From Pseudomonas sp. (lineage in GTDB: Bacteria > Pseudomonadota > Gammaproteobacteria > Pseudomonadales > Pseudomonadaceae), in contig JAUSOF010000069.1 of the NCBI GenBank assembly GCA_030656145.1, positions 1 to 64,000 on the forward strand: 64,000 nucleotides of DNA, in the 5' to 3' direction. The notes below the pieces were generated by a model, which was not told the origin of the DNA, did not search any database, and saw nothing but the letters and a program-made list of their open reading frames with translations. Position numbers and translations under genes: made by a program. Shown here piece by piece: positions 27,198 to 37,200 of this stretch (the stretch's first letter is position 1; each line of letters opens with the position of its first letter).

Positions 27198-28451
27198 TTA
27201 TGGTGCTGGCGGCAGCTGGCTTTCGCCCGCAAAGAGTTCGCTGAGGGTCTCGCGACGTCGCACCTCGAAGGCCTGGTCGCCATCTACCATCACCTCGGCT
27301 GCACGGCCGCGGGTGTTGTAGTTGGAACTCATGACGAAGCCATAGGCACCTGCCGAGCACACAGCCAGCAGGTCACCTTCGGCCAATGCCAGGTCGCGAT
27401 CCTTGGCCAGGAAGTCACCGGTCTCGCAGATCGGGCCGACGATATCGTAGTTGCGCGTTGCGCCATCGCGCGGCTGCACCGCCACCACGTCCATCCAGGC
27501 CTGATACAGCGCAGGACGAATCAGGTCGTTCATCGCCGCGTCGACGATGGCAAAGTCTTTGTGTTCGGTGTGCTTGAGGTACTCGACCTGGGTCAGCAAT
27601 ACACCGGCGTTGGCGACGATCGAGCGACCTGGCTCGAACACCAGGGCCAGGTCGCGCCCGGTAATGCGTGCACGCACGGCGGCAATATAATCACCGGCCA
27701 GTGGCGGCTGCTCGTCGCGGTATTGCACGCCAAGGCCGCCACCCAGGTCCAGGTGCTTGATGCGGATGCCGCGTTCGGCCAGGCAGTCGATCAGCGCGAG
27801 CAGGCGATCGAGAGCATCGAGGAACGGCGGCAGGCTGGTCAGTTGCGAGCCTATATGGCAGTCGACTCCGACCACGTCCAGATTGGCAAGCTCGGCGGCG
27901 CGGGCATAGACCGCCTCGGCATCAGCGATGGCAATGCCGAACTTGTTTTCTTTCAGGCCCGTAGAAATATACGGGTGGGTACCTGCGTCGACGTCCGGGT
28001 TGACCCGCAGCGACACCGGTGCCTGCACGCCCAGTTCGGCGGCAATCTGTTGCAGGCGCTCCAGTTCGTCGGTGGACTCGACGTTGAAGCAATGCACGCC
28101 GATCTGCAGCGCACGCCGCATGTCGTCGCGGCTCTTGCCGACACCGGAGAAGACGATCTTGCCGGGCTCGCCACCGGCGGCCAAGACCCGTTCCAGCTCG
28201 CCACGCGAGACGATATCGAAGCCGGCGCCGAGACGCGCCAGCACGTTTAGCACGCCGACATTGGAGTTGGCTTTGACGGCGAAGCAGACCAGATGCGGCA
28301 TGCCTTGCAGGGCATCGGCGTAGGCGTGGTATTGCGCTTCGATGTGCGCCCGCGAGTAGACGTAGGTTGGCGTGCCGAAGCGCTGGGCGATGGCGGACAG
28401 CGCCACACCCTCCGCGAACAGTGCGCCGTCGCGGTAGTTGAAGGCGTTCAT
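27198..28451 (-). CDS. lysA: Diaminopimelate decarboxylase
   Basis: 417 residues of the fold-III PLP decarboxylases. The pyridoxal lysine is in [10 protein letters not shown] near residue 58; the glycine-rich phosphate loop is [12 protein letters not shown]; the C-terminal substrate segment includes [10 protein letters not shown]. It catalyses the final step of lysine synthesis, meso-diaminopimelate to L-lysine. It is followed 11 bp later by dapF and preceded 10 bp upstream by lptM, a tight operon also found in PAO1. Confidence 0.96.
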   Translation of the reverse strand: MNAFNYRDGALFAEGVALSAIAQRFGTPTYVYSRAHIEAQYHAYADALQGMPHLVCFAVKANSNVGVLNVLARLGAGFDIVSRGELERVLAAGGEPGKIVFSGVGKSRDDMRRALQIGVHCFNVESTDELERLQQIAAELGVQAPVSLRVNPDVDAGTHPYISTGLKENKFGIAIADAEAVYARAAELANLDVVGVDCHIGSQLTSLPPFLDALDRLLALIDCLAERGIRIKHLDLGGGLGVQYRDEQPPLAGDYIAAVRARITGRDLALVFEPGRSIVANAGVLLTQVEYLKHTEHKDFAIVDAAMNDLIRPALYQAWMDVVAVQPRDGATRNYDIVGPICETGDFLAKDRDLALAEGDLLAVCSAGAYGFVMSSNYNTRGRAAEVMVDGDQAFEVRRRETLSELFAGESQLPPAP

Positions 28452-28460
28452 GAGCTGTCC

Positions 28461-28586
28461 TTATTCGGTTTGTGCGGGCGCGGGCTTGCTTGCTTCCGGG
28501 AGGAACAGCGGGCCTTTCTGGCCACAGCCAACAAGCAGGGTACTGACGGCAACAAGCGCGATAAGGGCAGTAAACAGCCGCTTCAT
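28461..28586 (-). CDS. lptM: LPS translocon maturation lipoprotein LptM (YifL/LppL)
   Basis: 41 residues: KR start, hydrophobic core (FTALIALVAVSTL), and lipobox LVGC with lipidated Cys21, followed by GQKGPLFLPE, the family signature. LptM helps LptD oxidative maturation at the outer membrane. ATG 28586 follows an AAGGACTTCACC leader. The longer frame to 28742 is spurious. It sits immediately upstream of lysA, as in other Pseudomonas, where it is called lppL. Confidence 0.88.
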   Translation of the reverse strand: MKRLFTALIALVAVSTLLVGCGQKGPLFLPEASKPAPAQTE

Positions 28587-28870
28587 GGTGAAGTCCTTGT
28601 AATAAAGCATAATTGCGCCGGAGTATACCGGCCCTCCGGCGCCTTGCCTATGCGCCAGGATTCCCGTCCGGCGGGGCTTTGCCCGCGTCTTGAGCACGGT
28701 GCGGATCATGCGCCTGCAGCGCGGTATACTGCCCGCCTTCACTTACGCGACTCGCTATGCGGGTCGCGCTAAGCAACCTGTAAGCGCTGCGGCCCGACGC
28801 CCGGGCGCGGCCTTGTCCCAGGGCGCCTGGCACTTTTCTGCACTACCTGAATTTTTCGAGGACATCCGCA

Positions 28871-29203
28871 ATGAGTTTGACCGAAGCCCGCTTTCACGAT
28901 CTGGTTGATACCGTACAGCAAGCGGTGGAAGACATCTTCGATGACAGCGACCTGGATCTCGACCTGGAAAACTCGGCGGGTGTGCTGACAGTGCGTTTTG
29001 AAAACGGCACGCAGCTGATCTTCAGTCGCCAGGAGCCTATCCGTCAATTGTGGTTGGCGGCCCGCTCCGGTGGTTTTCATTTCGACTACGACGATGCCAG
29101 CGAGCGCTGGATTTGCGACAGCAGTGATGAATTGCTGGGCGAAATGCTCGTGCGCATCACCCTGGAACAATCTGGCGTCAGTCTTGAGTTTGAAGAGCTC
29201 TGA
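28871..29203 (+). CDS. cyaY: Iron donor protein CyaY (frataxin)
   Basis: 110 residues with the frataxin pattern: an acidic N-terminal helix (LVDTVQQAVEDIFDDSDLDL), then beta strands with GVLTVRFENGTQLIFSRQEP, then PIRQLWLAARSGGFHF. CyaY binds iron and tunes iron-sulfur assembly on IscS/IscU. It is divergent from lptM-lysA. The RBS (GAGGAC) is seven bases before the ATG. The 3' end overlaps the likely start of the DUF1289 gene. Confidence 0.93.
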   Translation: MSLTEARFHDLVDTVQQAVEDIFDDSDLDLDLENSAGVLTVRFENGTQLIFSRQEPIRQLWLAARSGGFHFDYDDASERWICDSSDELLGEMLVRITLEQSGVSLEFEEL

Positions 29204-29408
29204 GCCCGGCCCCGGCGAGGCGCCAGGGCGGGCTGTGTCGGTTAGCGCATCGCCCTGTGTTCGCCAGTGCTGCCTGGACGACCGCGACATGTGCCTGGGC
29301 TGTGGTCGCTTGCTCAACGAAATTCTCGAATGGAGCAGCGCCGATGACGCACATCGGCGGGCCATTTGCGAGAGTGCCCAGGCACGGTTGCAGCAGCGGC
29401 GAGACTGA
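29184..29408 (+). CDS. DUF1289 cysteine-rich small protein
   Basis: About 74 residues. The core SPCVRQCCLDDRDMCLGCGR continues LLNEILEWSSADDAHRRAI, the DUF1289 pattern of four conserved cysteines, thought to bind metal or an Fe-S cluster. Start is uncertain: TTG 29184 or 29190 inside the cyaY end, or GTG 29235 with AGGG six bases upstream. No ATG is available in the unique part. Overlap with cyaY suggests coupling to iron-sulfur metabolism. A strong terminator follows. Confidence 0.72.
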   Translation: MSLKSSEPGPGEAPGRAVSVSASPCVRQCCLDDRDMCLGCGRLLNEILEWSSADDAHRRAICESAQARLQQRRD

Positions 29409-29459
29409 GCTGCCGGTCTTGTTTATTTGAATGGCTGTGATACGGTCGGACTGACTAGC

Positions 29460-29497
29460 GCAAAACCCCGTCTCTAGCAGACGGGGTTTTGCTTTTT
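29460..29497 (+). terminator. Terminator between cyaY-DUF1289 and rnk
   Basis: Perfect 14-bp stem GCAAAACCCCGTCT (29460-29473) with AGACGGGGTTTTGC (29479-29492), 5-nt loop, T5 tail. Confidence 0.92.
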
Positions 29498-29528
29498 ATG
29501 CATTCAGTAAAGGAGAGTGGAGCTGACC

Positions 29529-29936
29529 ATGACCAGTGCACCGCCAATCACTATTACCCGTCTCGACGTCCAGCGTTTGGAGCGGTTGCTCGACGGCTTG
29601 AAAGAATTCGGCCCGGGTGCTGTCGCCCTGCAGGCAGAACTGGACCGGGCCGATGTAGTCGCTCATGACCAGGTGCCGGCTGGGGTGGTCACCATGAACT
29701 CGCGGGTGCATTGCCGCGAAGAAAGCAGCGGCAAGGACTACCACTTGACCCTGGTGTATCCCCAGGACGCAGGCAAGGACGGCTGTGTGTCGATTCTCGC
29801 ACCGGTGGGCAGCGCACTGCTGGGGCTGAGCGTCGGTCAGCACATCGACTGGGTCGGGCCCGGCGGCAAAGAGTTGAAACTGACTCTGCTGGCGGTGGAA
29901 TACCAGCCGGAAGCAGCGGGCGAATACAACCGCTGA
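29529..29936 (+). CDS. rnk: Nucleoside diphosphate kinase regulator Rnk
   Basis: 135 residues. An N-terminal coiled-coil-like region (ITRLDVQRLERLLDG) leads to VVTMNSRVHC and a GreA/GreB-type C-terminal domain with VSILAPVGSALLGLSVGQHI and the terminal EYQPEAAGEYNR. Rnk binds RNA polymerase and was first found as a regulator of Ndk and alginate in P. aeruginosa. ATG 29529 (MTSAPP) is preferred over a GTG at 29517; AGGAGAGTGGAG lies just before. It is convergent with cyaA. Confidence 0.93.
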   Translation: MTSAPPITITRLDVQRLERLLDGLKEFGPGAVALQAELDRADVVAHDQVPAGVVTMNSRVHCREESSGKDYHLTLVYPQDAGKDGCVSILAPVGSALLGLSVGQHIDWVGPGGKELKLTLLAVEYQPEAAGEYNR

Positions 29937-29964
29937 GGCGCTGTTCGCCTAGCGCTCTTCTGGT

Positions 29965-32820
29965 TCAGGCTTTGTCCAGCGCCGCATTCAGTGCCGCTTC
30001 CAGGCGGGCCTTGTAGCGCAGGTAGTGAACCGTCTGTGCTTGCCCATCGCCAAGCACAGCGGACAGGTCAAGGTCGGTGATGTAGCAGGGGTAGCGCTCG
30101 CCCTCGCGGCGCTGGGCAAGAATGTGCCGGGCTACTGCGGCGTACAGATTGCCTGCGTATTCCAGCTCGGAAAACTCACGATGATTGCAATACAGGGTCA
30201 CGTGGGCGCGTTTGCCGTCGACGGGCTCGACAATCGCCTGCACGTCGTAGAAGGGGTGGCTCACCGGCGCTTGCGGCGGTGGACGCAGCTCCACCTGGCG
30301 AGCCCGCTGCGGCGCCGCGGGGACTACTTCGTAATAGAGCACTTCCAGCGTATCCAGCGGCGCCTGGCCGTCCAGCGGCAGCAAGGCATTGCGCCGGTAA
30401 AGCAGCGATTGCAGGAAGCGCTGCAGGGGCGTGAGCAGGCTTTGTTCATCGCGAAACGGCACGCTTTGCCGCCACAGGGCATTGTGTTCATCGAGCAGGG
30501 TCAGTTCGGCCAGGCCGGTGTTCTCATGGCGACGGTAGAACACCTGGATGCAGGCGGGGCGGCCGAGCGGCAGGATCAGGGCCAGCTCATCGCTCTCCAG
30601 CGCATTGCGGTCCAGGTGCAGTCTGCTGTAGCTCGGTTGCTCCCTGCCGAGGTGTTCGAGCAGCGCTGGCATGCCGGTCAGTGCGGTGTGACTGACCTGC
30701 CCCAGCGTCAGCTCGAGCAGGTGGTATTGCTGCTTGATTTGCAGCAGGTAACGGTTGTGCTGCGCCCCTGCGAAGTTGGCGAGGGTATCGCGAAACAATT
30801 CCTCAACCCGTTCGGCAATCGCCGTGGCGCGGTTGCGACAGAAGCAGCGTACCCGCAGGTTGGGTTTGCTGCCGCTGGCCGGGAGGCTGTTGAGAAAATC
30901 GCGCAGGCAGTCGAGCAGGGCGTGGGGGCCATCGTAGCGACTGACCAGCAGTTCGTTCCAGCTGTTCAGGCTGACCTGGTCGATGGTCAGGATCAGGTTC
31001 TCGCGGACCCCGGAATAACCCAGAACATCGATCCGCTCGGTGGTCATGTGCACATTCATCTGGCTGTGTTGCTTGAGCGGGTCGATGCCGACATTGACCA
31101 GCAACAGCACTTCGCCGGGCACGCTGGCGCGCAGTAGCGCGCTTTCCTCTATTGCTGGCAGCGGCAGTGGCATCATTTGCTGCAGGCTGGCCAGCAGGTT
31201 GGACAGTTCAAACTCGCTCAGGTCGCTGTCGCCTGGGTGCAGTGATAGTCGCGTACTGCTGTCGATCACGCCATTGCGGTGGCACCAGGCAAGCAGCTCG
31301 ACCAGTTCGCGTGCGCGCTTGAGCGGGGCGAAATCCGCCCATTCCTGCGGGCCGAGGCTGCCACCGTACAGGGCCCATGGGTTCTCGTTGCTGGCCTCGG
31401 TTTTTGGGCTCTGCACCAGGGTCAGGGTGTCTTCGCCCAAGTCTGGGGCGATGCCTGGGTTGATGAACTCGATCTTGCCGGCCTTGCGCTCGAAGGCGGC
31501 GTACAGGCGTCGCCCAAGCACGCCGAGGTCGCGGCTGTTGAGCGAGCTGCCGGCCTGGGCGTCACGGGCGAACTGGGAGAGGAAGCGGTAACTGTAGGTC
31601 AGCTCATTGACCAGGGCGCGTCGTTCGGTGCTGACCTGGCGCACTTTCCACTGGCTGCGGCTGTCAAGCATCGCCAGTTGCCGGTTGCTCCAGTTCCAGT
31701 CGCCGGTCAGGCGCTCGAGCAGCAGGCGTTGCCAGCTTTTGCGCCGGTCGCGCGGCGGCCGGCTGAGTTTTTTATCGATCTTCAGGTACAGGCAGCGGCG
31801 GATCAGCTCCAGGCGCTCGGTTTCGCCGCGCCCGCTCAGGTATTCCTCCAGGCGGCGGTACACCACGATGTAGGGGTCGAGCTCGTCGAGGTCAAGGTGA
31901 TTACAGAAGACCGCTTGCTTGAAGCGCAGCGCCAGGCATTGCACCTTGGGGTGTTCGCTGGCGTAGACCTCGGTGAGCAGCAGCTTGAGGACCGACTTGT
32001 AGGGCGACTCGATGCCCTTGTACAGCTGCCACATGCCCGCGCCGATAAATTCGCTCGGTGGAATCTGTGCCAGGTGGCCGAGATCGAGCACCTCTTCGGC
32101 GCGGATGAAGCGCTTGCTCAGCAGGATGCCGATGTACTCGTGGTAGCGTTGTTCTTCGTACACCGGGACTAGCCACCAGAGCGGGGTGCGCCCGGCCAGC
32201 CAGATCGCTGTGCGGTAAAACTCGTCAAGCAGCAGGTAGTGCTGGGTGGTGCCGCAGTCATCCGAGGTCAGCTGCGCCGCGCGCCCACCGTCGGTAAAGC
32301 GCAGTGGGTCGATCAGGAAGAAATGCGCTTCGGCGCCCTGGGTCGCGGCCCAGGCTTCGAGCTGGTCGCATTTTTTGCGCAACTCGGCGATTTCCTGGGT
32401 GCTGAGGTCGGGGGCGTGACAGACCCACAGGTCCATGTCGCTTTGCTCGGCCTGGGCCAGGGTGCCCAGGCTGCCCATCAGAAACAACCCGTGGAGCGGC
32501 AGCTGGGTATTGCCGCGGCGGGCTTTATAAGCGAAAGAACGGGTCAGTCGCTGCGCTTCGGCGAGCAGGTCGTCACCCGGCTCGAAACCGCTCAGCCCGG
32601 CCGGCGTCAGCCCGGAAACATAGCCCGGCAGCAAGGGGTGGTTGACGTGAAACAGCAGCGGCAACAGCCTGAGAACCAGCTGCTGGCGGGTCGACAGTGC
32701 CTGCATGGCGCGCTGCAAGCGGCCGTCATTGACCTTGAGAAAGCGCGCGCGCAATTGAGCCAGAACCTTGCGGTCGATACCTTCATCGATATCCGGGCGA
32801 ATTTCCTGGGTACGGCTCAT
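29965..32820 (-). CDS. cyaA: Class I adenylate cyclase
   Basis: 951 residues from ATG 32820 (MSRTQEIRPDIDEG). The N-terminal catalytic half shows the nucleotidyltransferase motif LFLMGSLGTLAQAEQSDMDL, with the metal-binding acidic pair in SDMDLWVCH. The long C-terminal regulatory half ends LRYKARLEAALNAALDKA. It makes cyclic AMP in the cytoplasm, in Pseudomonas mostly for Vfr-dependent regulation. It is convergent with rnk, 28 bp apart. The start is chosen by homology; an in-frame upstream ATG would add nine residues. Confidence 0.94.
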   Translation of the reverse strand: MSRTQEIRPDIDEGIDRKVLAQLRARFLKVNDGRLQRAMQALSTRQQLVLRLLPLLFHVNHPLLPGYVSGLTPAGLSGFEPGDDLLAEAQRLTRSFAYKARRGNTQLPLHGLFLMGSLGTLAQAEQSDMDLWVCHAPDLSTQEIAELRKKCDQLEAWAATQGAEAHFFLIDPLRFTDGGRAAQLTSDDCGTTQHYLLLDEFYRTAIWLAGRTPLWWLVPVYEEQRYHEYIGILLSKRFIRAEEVLDLGHLAQIPPSEFIGAGMWQLYKGIESPYKSVLKLLLTEVYASEHPKVQCLALRFKQAVFCNHLDLDELDPYIVVYRRLEEYLSGRGETERLELIRRCLYLKIDKKLSRPPRDRRKSWQRLLLERLTGDWNWSNRQLAMLDSRSQWKVRQVSTERRALVNELTYSYRFLSQFARDAQAGSSLNSRDLGVLGRRLYAAFERKAGKIEFINPGIAPDLGEDTLTLVQSPKTEASNENPWALYGGSLGPQEWADFAPLKRARELVELLAWCHRNGVIDSSTRLSLHPGDSDLSEFELSNLLASLQQMMPLPLPAIEESALLRASVPGEVLLLVNVGIDPLKQHSQMNVHMTTERIDVLGYSGVRENLILTIDQVSLNSWNELLVSRYDGPHALLDCLRDFLNSLPASGSKPNLRVRCFCRNRATAIAERVEELFRDTLANFAGAQHNRYLLQIKQQYHLLELTLGQVSHTALTGMPALLEHLGREQPSYSRLHLDRNALESDELALILPLGRPACIQVFYRRHENTGLAELTLLDEHNALWRQSVPFRDEQSLLTPLQRFLQSLLYRRNALLPLDGQAPLDTLEVLYYEVVPAAPQRARQVELRPPPQAPVSHPFYDVQAIVEPVDGKRAHVTLYCNHREFSELEYAGNLYAAVARHILAQRREGERYPCYITDLDLSAVLGDGQAQTVHYLRYKARLEAALNAALDKA

Positions 32821-32940
32821 GCGCAGGCTCGGCAAACAATTTGCCACGACTGTCAGGTCGTCGTGGCGAATGCGGGTAGAGGCACCCTATCCCCCGCGCC
32901 CTTGCCTGCCGATGCAGGCGGCGCGGGGATTGACGGTGAG

Positions 32941-33186
32941 TCAGGCGGTTTCGGTCACATTGAGAATGGTCAGCAAGACTTGTGCGTGTTCGGCCGCGTC
33001 CAGTCCCAGGCTGGTCAGGTAACCGCCATCTTCCTGGGTGACCAGGCCTTTGGCGTGCAGTCGTTTGGCTGCGGCAATCGCTTGCGGCGCGGCAACATGG
33101 TGAACCTTGAGGCCTTCCTGGGTGTTGCCCAGGTTGAACAGGGCGAGAAGATCCAGTTCAGCAACCAGCTCAGGGGTAAAAGACAT
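32941..33186 (-). CDS. TIGR02647-family small protein
   Basis: 81 residues beginning MSFTPELVAELDLLALFNLG, with VHHVAAPQAIAAAKRLHAKG and LTSLGLDAAEHAQVL. This pattern is the TIGR02647 family of gamma-proteobacterial small helical proteins, without known function but resembling a winged-helix fold. The ATG at 33186 fits family starts. It is on the same strand as cyaA, 120 bp upstream, and may be cotranscribed with it. Confidence 0.75.
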   Translation of the reverse strand: MSFTPELVAELDLLALFNLGNTQEGLKVHHVAAPQAIAAAKRLHAKGLVTQEDGGYLTSLGLDAAEHAQVLLTILNVTETA

Positions 33187-33324
33187 AAGTGCTCCAGGTT
33201 CTTGTAAACATGGGACGGGCAGCGCATGCGCCCGACTGGTTGAATCCCGCATGGGTAAAGCAGGCAGCGGGTGTGTGCAGTGTAGCGAGACGCGCGGCTG
33301 CGCGCGCCCTCAAAGCGACTAGGG

Positions 33325-33603
33325 TCAGGAGGTTTCTTCCGGCAACTCCGGCAGGGCGCGCAGGGCTGTTTCGTACGCCGCGCCATCGAATGGCCGATCC
33401 TCGTCGAGCATGGCCCGAACCTCATGGGCCAGCACCATCGCCATCAGGTGCAAAATTTCTCCACGTTCGTAGCCAACCAGGCTCAGCTTGTTCAGCATCG
33501 CCAGGGCGGCAGGTGGCTCTGCAGCCTCGATCTGATTCTCGATGGCCTGGATCAGCGCTTCTTCGGCAAAGGCTTCGTCTTCGTTTTCGTCGTGTTCGCT
33601 CAT
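33325..33603 (-). CDS. Conserved small acidic protein of unknown function
   Basis: 92 residues with an acidic start (MSEHDENEDEAFAEEALIQA) and an alpha-helical remainder including LNKLSLVGYERGEILHLMAM and HEVRAMLDEDRPFD. I recognise the pattern as a Pseudomonas conserved hypothetical protein located between argH/GST and cyaA, but not a domain. No signal or membrane segment. It is 138 bp upstream of the TIGR02647 gene, same strand. Confidence 0.65.
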   Translation of the reverse strand: MSEHDENEDEAFAEEALIQAIENQIEAAEPPAALAMLNKLSLVGYERGEILHLMAMVLAHEVRAMLDEDRPFDGAAYETALRALPELPEETS

Positions 33604-33744
33604 GCGTGATTTATCCGTGGACTGAGCCTGCAGTGTGCCAGCGTGACAGCGCCTGCGCCATTCACTGACTTGATGCGGCTGGTTGGTAGGGTGGGCCGGG
33701 GCTATAACTTTAGCAATACAGCCACTGGCCTGGAGCCTGTCCTC

Positions 33745-34410
33745 ATGTTCAAACTATACGGATTCGCCGTTAGCAACTACTTCAATATGGTCAAGTTGGC
33801 CTTGCTTGAGAAGGATCTGGAGTTCGAGGTCGTCACCCTCTACGGCAACCAGAGCGATGAATTCCTCAGCATCAGCCCGCGTGGCAAGGTGCCGGTACTG
33901 GGGGTCGAGCAGGGCTTCATCAATGAGACCAGTGCGATCCTCGAGTATCTGGAGGAGTGCGCTGAGGGCAAGGCGCTGTTGCCCAGCGAGCCATTCGCCC
34001 GCGCCCAGGTGCGCACGCTGATGAAGGAGATCGAGCTGTATATCGAGTTGCCTGCGCGGATTGGCTACCCGGAGGCATTCTTCGGTGCGGAGATTTCCGC
34101 GGCCTTGAAAAACAAGTGCAAGGCCGAACTGCTGGCCGGGATCGACACGCTCAAGCGTCACGGCAGCTTCACCCCTTATGTGGCGGGCGACAGCTTCAGC
34201 CTGGCCGATATCTACTTCCTCTACAGCATCGACCTGGCCTGTGGGGTGGCGAAGAAGTTGTTTGGTATCGACTTGCTGGCCGACTTCTCCGCGGCCCGCG
34301 AGTTGCTCGTGCTGCTCAACCAGAACCCGCACGTCAAACGCATCGCTGCGGATAAAGAGGCGGGAATGGCGGGGTTCATTGCAATGGCGCAGGCCAAGGC
34401 CAAAGGTTGA
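33745..34410 (+). CDS. Glutathione S-transferase family protein
   Basis: 221 residues from ATG 33745 (MFKLYGFAVSNYFNMVKLAL). Residues 1-75 are a thioredoxin-like GST N-domain with the conserved KVPVLGVEQGFINETSAIL turn (cis-proline and glutathione-binding E-T/S). Residues 85-215 form the helical C-domain with YVAGDSFSLADIYFLYSIDL, the family N-capping box. It probably conjugates or reduces small molecules with glutathione. The 34 residues upstream in the longer frame lack similarity. It is convergent with argH. Confidence 0.86.
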   Translation: MFKLYGFAVSNYFNMVKLALLEKDLEFEVVTLYGNQSDEFLSISPRGKVPVLGVEQGFINETSAILEYLEECAEGKALLPSEPFARAQVRTLMKEIELYIELPARIGYPEAFFGAEISAALKNKCKAELLAGIDTLKRHGSFTPYVAGDSFSLADIYFLYSIDLACGVAKKLFGIDLLADFSAARELLVLLNQNPHVKRIAADKEAGMAGFIAMAQAKAKG

Positions 34411-34468
34411 GCAAACACTCACCCGGGACTTGGCTGTCGCGGCGCAGGGTGCGCCGCGAAGCGGGCTG

Positions 34469-35863
34469 CTAGCGGCTAGTGAGCAGCGCCTGGCCACGCT
34501 GGACCGCTGCCCTGACCTGGTTCGGCGCGGTGCCGCCGATGTGGTCGCGGGCGTTGACCGAGCCTTCCAGGGTCAGCACGGCAAACACGTCCTGCTCGAT
34601 CTGGTCGCTGAACTGGCGCAGTTCCTCCAGGCTCATCTCGGCCAGGTCCTTGCCGCTGTCCACGCCATATTTCACTGCGTGGCCAACGATCTCGTGGCAA
34701 TCGCGGAACGGCAGGCCACGGCGCACCAGGTAGTCGGCCAGATCGGTGGCAGTGGAGAAGCCGCGTAGCGCCGCTTCGCGCATGATCGCGTGCTTGGGCT
34801 TGATCGCCGGAATCATGTCGGCGAAGGCGCGCAGCGAGTCGCGCAGGGTGTCGGCGGCGTCGAACAGCGGTTCCTTGTCTTCCTGATTGTCCTTGTTATA
34901 AGCCAGCGGCTGGCCTTTCATCAGGGTCAGCAGGCCCATCAGCGCGCCGAATACCCGGCCGGTCTTGCCGCGTACCAGTTCGGGTACGTCGGGGTTTTTC
35001 TTTTGCGGCATGATCGAGCTACCGGTGCAGAAGCGGTCTGGCAGGTCGATGAACTGGAACTGCGCACTGGTCCACAGCACCAGCTCTTCGGAGAAGCGCG
35101 ACAGGTGCATCATGGCGATCGAGGCAGCGGCGCAGAATTCGATGGCGAAGTCGCGATCCGATACGCCGTCCAGGGAGTTGCCGCCCACGGCGTCGAAGCC
35201 GAGCAACTGGGCGGTGACGTCACGCTGGATCGGGTAGGTGGTACCGGCCAGTGCGGCGCTGCCTAGCGGCATGCGATTGGTGCGCTTGCGGCAATCGACC
35301 AGGCGCTCGTAATCGCGGCTGAGCATTTCGAACCAGGCCAGCATATGGTGGCCGAAGGTCACCGGTTGCGCGGTTTGCAGGTGGGTGAAGCCGGGCATGA
35401 TGCTCGCCGCTTCACGCTCGGCCTGCTGCAACAGACCCTGCTGTAGGCGGGTGATTTCGGCCAGGATCAGATCAATCTCGTCGCGCAGCCACAGGCGGAT
35501 GTCCGTGGCGACCTGGTCGTTGCGTGAACGCCCGGTGTGCAGCTTCTTGCCGGTCACGCCGATGCGGTCGGTGAGGCGCGCCTCGATGTTCATGTGTACG
35601 TCTTCGAGGTCGACGCGCCAGTCGAACTGGCCGGCTTCGATCTCGATCTGGATCTGGTTTAGGCCGTCGATGATGCTGTCACGTTCGGCATCGGTCAGCA
35701 CGCCGACCTTGGCCAGCATGGTGGCGTGGGCGATGGAGCCCATGATGTCGTGGCGATACAGGCGCTTGTCGAATTCGACGGAGGCGGTGAAGCGGGCGAC
35801 GAAGGCGTCGACGGGCTCGCTGAAGCGGCCGCCCCAGGATTGGTTGGTTTTTTCAGTGCTCAT
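34469..35863 (-). CDS. argH: Argininosuccinate lyase
   Basis: 464 residues. The fumarase-superfamily signature [20 protein letters not shown] is complete, with the catalytic serine in its flexible loop; other conserved pieces are [14 protein letters not shown] and [13 protein letters not shown]. It cleaves argininosuccinate to arginine and fumarate, the last step of arginine synthesis. It is divergent from algZ across 254 bp, the same neighbour as in PAO1. Confidence 0.96.
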   Translation of the reverse strand: MSTEKTNQSWGGRFSEPVDAFVARFTASVEFDKRLYRHDIMGSIAHATMLAKVGVLTDAERDSIIDGLNQIQIEIEAGQFDWRVDLEDVHMNIEARLTDRIGVTGKKLHTGRSRNDQVATDIRLWLRDEIDLILAEITRLQQGLLQQAEREAASIMPGFTHLQTAQPVTFGHHMLAWFEMLSRDYERLVDCRKRTNRMPLGSAALAGTTYPIQRDVTAQLLGFDAVGGNSLDGVSDRDFAIEFCAAASIAMMHLSRFSEELVLWTSAQFQFIDLPDRFCTGSSIMPQKKNPDVPELVRGKTGRVFGALMGLLTLMKGQPLAYNKDNQEDKEPLFDAADTLRDSLRAFADMIPAIKPKHAIMREAALRGFSTATDLADYLVRRGLPFRDCHEIVGHAVKYGVDSGKDLAEMSLEELRQFSDQIEQDVFAVLTLEGSVNARDHIGGTAPNQVRAAVQRGQALLTSR

Positions 35864-36117
35864 GGGCTTCGCTCGGCTGGTGCGCTAAAAACAGGCGGGC
35901 CGCAGGTGGCGGCCAGCGTGGCGGAAAAGTCGGCCGATAATAACAGGCTGGCAGGCAAAATCGCCGCGTCGGTTTGTCGGTCGCTGCCTGCGGGCACAGG
36001 TTGTACAGTGATGTGTGGCTCACAGTTTGCCGAGCCAGGGCGCATTTCAGCGTTTTATTTGCGCCGGCTGGCGCCGGCTCTCTTGCCGCCTGGCTGAGCC
36101 ACGGGGAAACTGCGCGG

Positions 36118-37200
36118 ATGCATACTCAATGGTTGAACAATAAAAAAACGGCCGCGCCCATCGACGACTTCTTCGTCCCGGAATTGTGCGAGCCAGAAGC
36201 GTTGCTGAGCATGGTCTTGCTGGCCGAGCTGCTGGTGCTGGTGCTGGTACTGGCCGAACCGATGCTGCCGGGATTCGACTGGGTGCGCCTGGCGCTGACC
36301 TCGCTGTTTGTGCAGTGGATCCTGCTGCTGTCGGCGGCGCTGCTGTGTCGTCTGCGGCCATTGCTGGCACGCTGGCGACCGGCATTGGCGGGTGTGCTGT
36401 GCTGCCTGATCGTGGTCGGGCTGACGCTCGCCTGCACTGCAGTGGCCGATTATTACGACCTTGGCGGGCCGCTTCCGCATGCCGGGGAGGTCAATCTTTA
36501 CCTGCGGCATGCCTTGATCAGCATGATCATGTCTGCCCTGCTGCTACGCTATTTCTATCTGCAGAGCCAATGGCGACGGCAGGAGCAGGCCGAGTTGCGC
36601 GCGCGGATTGAATCCTTGCAAGCACGGATCCGCCCGCACTTTCTGTTCAACAGCCTGAACAGTATCGCCAGCCTGGTGGTGACCGATCCGTTCAAGGCCG
36701 AACAGGCAGTGCTGGACCTGTCTGACCTGTTTCGTGCCAGCCTGGCCAGGCCCGGCAGCCTGGTGCCCTGGAGTGATGAGCTGGAGCTGGCCAAACGATA
36801 TTTATCGATTGAACACTATCGTCTTGGCGAACGACTACAGTTGCAGTGGGAGGTGATTAATGTGCCGGATGATCTGCCGATTCCGCAGTTGACGTTACAG
36901 CCATTGCTGGAGAACGCCTTGATCTATGGGATCCAGCCGCGTATCGAAGGTGGTTTGGTGAGGGTCGAAGCGAGCTATACCGAGGGAGTGTTCCAGTTAT
37001 GTGTCAGCAACCCTTATGAAGAGCAACTCGAGCAGCCGCCTTCGCGTGGGACGCGCCAGGCCCTGGGTAACATCGATGCGCGTCTTGCGGCACTTTTCGG
37101 GCCGCGGGCCAGTCTCAGCGTGGAGCGCCGAGACGGCCGCCACTTCACCTGTCTACGCTATCCTTGTGCGAGACTTACGCAGGAAGCCCGTGCCCTATGA
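36118..37200 (+). CDS. algZ: Sensor histidine kinase AlgZ (FimS)
   Basis: 360 residues from ATG 36118 (MHTQWLNNKKTAAPIDDFFV). Several hydrophobic helices occupy residues 30-150; then a LytS-type kinase domain with phosphoacceptor region RPHFLFNSLNSIASLV (His near 174) and a degenerate ATPase region with LQPLLENALIYGI. AlgZ controls AlgR phosphorylation, affecting twitching, rhamnolipids and alginate. Its stop overlaps the algR start by ATGA. A GGGGAAA RBS precedes ATG. Confidence 0.93.
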   Translation: MHTQWLNNKKTAAPIDDFFVPELCEPEALLSMVLLAELLVLVLVLAEPMLPGFDWVRLALTSLFVQWILLLSAALLCRLRPLLARWRPALAGVLCCLIVVGLTLACTAVADYYDLGGPLPHAGEVNLYLRHALISMIMSALLLRYFYLQSQWRRQEQAELRARIESLQARIRPHFLFNSLNSIASLVVTDPFKAEQAVLDLSDLFRASLARPGSLVPWSDELELAKRYLSIEHYRLGERLQLQWEVINVPDDLPIPQLTLQPLLENALIYGIQPRIEGGLVRVEASYTEGVFQLCVSNPYEEQLEQPPSRGTRQALGNIDARLAALFGPRASLSVERRDGRHFTCLRYPCARLTQEARAL